Source: Diphasiastrum complanatum
Taxonomy: Eukaryota > Streptophyta > Lycopodiopsida > Lycopodiales > Lycopodiaceae
Reading direction: 5' to 3'
Assembly: GCA_029204225.1 (NCBI GenBank)
Contig: CM055094.1
Location: 29,126,107 to 29,190,106, forward strand
Length of the DNA: 64,000 nt
Part shown: in pieces, positions 61,681 to 64,000 of the stretch
How the letters are laid out: the number at the start of each line of letters is the position of its first letter
How positions within the stretch are numbered: position 1 is the stretch's first letter
Translations under genes and position numbers: made by a program
Notes under the pieces: model-generated
Seen by the model: the letters and a program-made list of their open reading frames with translations, nothing else
Databases searched by the model: none
What the model was told of the DNA's origin: nothing

Positions 61681-64000
61681 TTTTTTTATGAAGGGGCCAA
61701 ACACAAGACCTATTAAGACCGAGTGGAGCCCTCTTATAGGATTGGTTTTCTCATTGCTTGGGCCTAGAGTGTGGTGCAAATTGTAACCATCAACTAACTC
61801 GATGATCTGACTCTTCCAAAGTCCCTCCTAGAACTGTTGGTTGGCTAGAGTTAAAGTTGATGGGTGGATTTTACTCACATCTGGATTGGCTCCAGATCAT
61901 TCAACAATTCCAAAAAAAACCATGCAACATGGCACCATGTTATTGACTTGCATTGAGTTAAAACAACATCAGCTCCAAGAAGCTGCATTAATTGCTCAAT
62001 AATATGATGTTAAGCCATGTTTGGGAATAAAAGGCGTCTAAGGGCTTTGACTAAATTCTAAAACTCTCGAAATGAAGCGAGACAACAATTGGGGCATAAA
62101 GATTTAGAGCACAAAACCTAAAGAATACTCATACAAGAACGAATATTGTGGAGGCAAAACACTCAAGTGCAACATAAGACCGGGCACAAATACACAACGA
62201 TCTACAAAATGAGGTGCTCACAAAAAAAGTGTTGTTGAAAAGGAGAAAGGAAACTCCCACACATTCAAGATATAGCTCAACTTCCACCTTGAGGTAAAGC
62301 ACCCTTGTGGACACTTCCAAGTCTATCTTAGCGACCTCCATCACTAATTTCTATTTTTTGTCACCTTCCATTTGCTTGTACTTTTGTGGGGGAGAAGGCC
62401 CCATCTGAGGGCATCTTGCCATGAGAGACAACTGACCAAGGGAACACCCACCCACCCCCAAGAGTGGCATATCAAAACAGATTCCCACATTGCAAAATGG
62501 CTTATTTTCACGTAATCCATAGTTTTTGGATTCTCTACCCTTTTTTTAGACTGCCCATTTTCTACCCATTTTTTGGACGCAGCAAGAATTTTGATTTCAC
62601 GTACGCAGCTCTTCTCTTGGCCTCAATCTGCCGAGTCCCGTTAGACTGAGCCTCTGAGGATTGAAGAGCTGAATAAAACAAAGACATAAAAGAAACATAT
62701 CAGGCAGATCTAGGAAAATACAGGGAAACAGTACGATTATAGCTACCGTGAGCAGGAGCGAGGAACCAGGAGGCATATAAAATATTACATACAATTTGCA
62801 TCCTCGGCCGGATCGGATTGTAGCAGATCTAGAAACAAGAAAGAAAGACAGAAAAGCTGCGCCTCTCTTGAACAATGAAAGAACAAAAGCAAGTAGGAAT
62901 GTTTGCATTTACAAGACACTTCCCATATACATTCCATGGCCTATGTAAATATATAAAGCAAAATGGCAATATAGCAAATAACTTCTTGAAAACAGGCCAT
63001 CATGTCCCGGTATGCTGTCTCATTAAGGCCCACAGCTCACGACTAGATGAAGTCAACAAAGTAATTACTAATGTTTGTAAAGCGCCCTGGTTTTCTAATT
63101 CAGTGCCATAGAGTCTGAACATACGTAAAACAACATTTACGTTATTGTCCTAGTCATATAGGGACTTTCTATTCAGAACGTAAAATTGGCGAGTAAACTT
63201 TTTCCTGCTATGCCAAACAAATCTGTTGTCCAATTTGATGTTTGCCTCACATGTACGAAATTGTACAAAACATCAAAAGAGATCATATGTCGATCAACTC
63301 CACAAAGGGCTTGCACAGGTGTAAGATTGGTCTCAGTAATAAACACAAGTGAGGTCATGATTTAGAGACTTATCCTTACCCTTCAACAATCAACCTAATC
63401 GTGTAGGTACAAAGTTTCTAAGACAGGTGACGTCAAACATATTCTGCTGATATGAACAAGGCTCAAGCTATGAGATTTATCTGCATGCATAGTGATTAAG
63501 AATACAGGCCTTTTAACAAGCTGAACAAACGCCATTGACCATTGTCTAGATATTGCAATGAGAACATTATGTGGGACTTCTGAGCAGGGAAAATCCCCCA
63601 AGTGGGACTTTTCTTGGCACAAGCACCAACTAAATCTCTGGATTCAGGACAGTGGATTTAGGCTCACCGTGATAACACGTGCTCAAGAAAACGACAAGCT
63701 ATTAGCACATTATGCTACATGTGCATCACATGGGAGTCTCAACAGGTTTCAAGTATGGAGCCATTTCTGTAGAAAGAATGCTTGATAAACTTTATTTGCC
63801 AAGGGTATATCTGGCGATTGGAATCAAGCATATTGCAATTCAGCAAATACTTTTGACAGCAGACGGCTCAAGCAAGCATCATGGATCATTCTGTAAGAAA
63901 AACTGGTGCACGCACGGCATAATATGTCAAGATGTGTAATAGGGGCCATCTGGTATAAAGAACTTAAATCTTGACAAAGAGGAAACCAGAATACGTTCAT
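61681..64000. other. No gene recognised to the window end
   Basis: Short frames on both strands (62129-62344, 62597-62908, 62875-63111, 63395-63939) have no family motif and overlap one another. The base composition is less AT-biased from 62600, so a UTR of a gene beyond the right edge is possible but not shown. Confidence 0.4.

Noticed and set aside
62597-62908. 103-codon hydrophobic minus frame resembling a membrane protein
   Set aside because: No conserved motif, overlapped by other frames, and no splice or start support.

Overview
The window is plant nuclear DNA, AT-rich and dominated by transposons. It holds three recognisable host loci: a plant-type Ca2+-ATPase, a PLS-class pentatricopeptide repeat (PPR) locus with E and decayed DYW domains, and a cytosolic ribosomal protein uS5/RPS2 gene with a telo-box. 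The sparse genes, long introns, many decayed Copia and Gypsy elements, long CT/GA microsatellites and the style of the PPR-DYW gene fit a large-genome, seed-free vascular plant such as a fern. That placement is an inference from style, not from a species-specific marker.

Layout. 1-2.1 kb: plus-strand remnant of a hAT transposase gene. 3.0-8.5 kb: minus-strand autoinhibited Ca2+-ATPase (ACA8/9/10-like), six exons whose splice phases join cleanly into 931 codons; the exon(s) for the last membrane helices are not seen. 10.6-20 kb: Copia remnant (+), Gypsy 5' LTR plus gag (+), Copia remnant (-) with a triplicated primer-binding site, and a Copia element (+) truncated after protease. 21.1-27.0 kb: the best preserved element, a Copia with a 5' LTR, a gag-protease-integrase-RT-RNase H reading frame broken by one TAG, and a truncated 3' LTR. 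27-32.5 kb: three more Copia pieces. 33-36 kb: a dispersed motif family, an unrecognised acidic reading frame and a GC-rich hairpin cluster. 37-39 kb: coiled-coil-like coding remnant and a Copia remnant. 39.4-43.0 kb: the PPR locus. 47.5-48.8 kb: RPS2. 50-54 kb: a Gypsy element inserted into a Copia fragment. 54-57.3 kb: part of an LTR element carrying an unfamiliar, broken coiled-coil ORF. 58.4-61.7 kb: two Copia remnants. 61.7-64 kb: no gene recognised.

The most interesting locus is the PPR one. When its splice sites are followed, the PPR tract is preceded by two copies of a PDF-like motif (known from the organellar single-stranded-DNA-binding OSB proteins). Each copy is built from two exons with the intron at the same place, so the module looks duplicated as an exon pair. 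The 3' end is decaying: a frameshift in the PPR tract, a stop before E+/DYW, and loss of the HSE catalytic motif. The other candidates for undescribed biology are the coiled-coil ORF at 54.4-57.3 kb and the acidic ORF at 33.9-34.6 kb.
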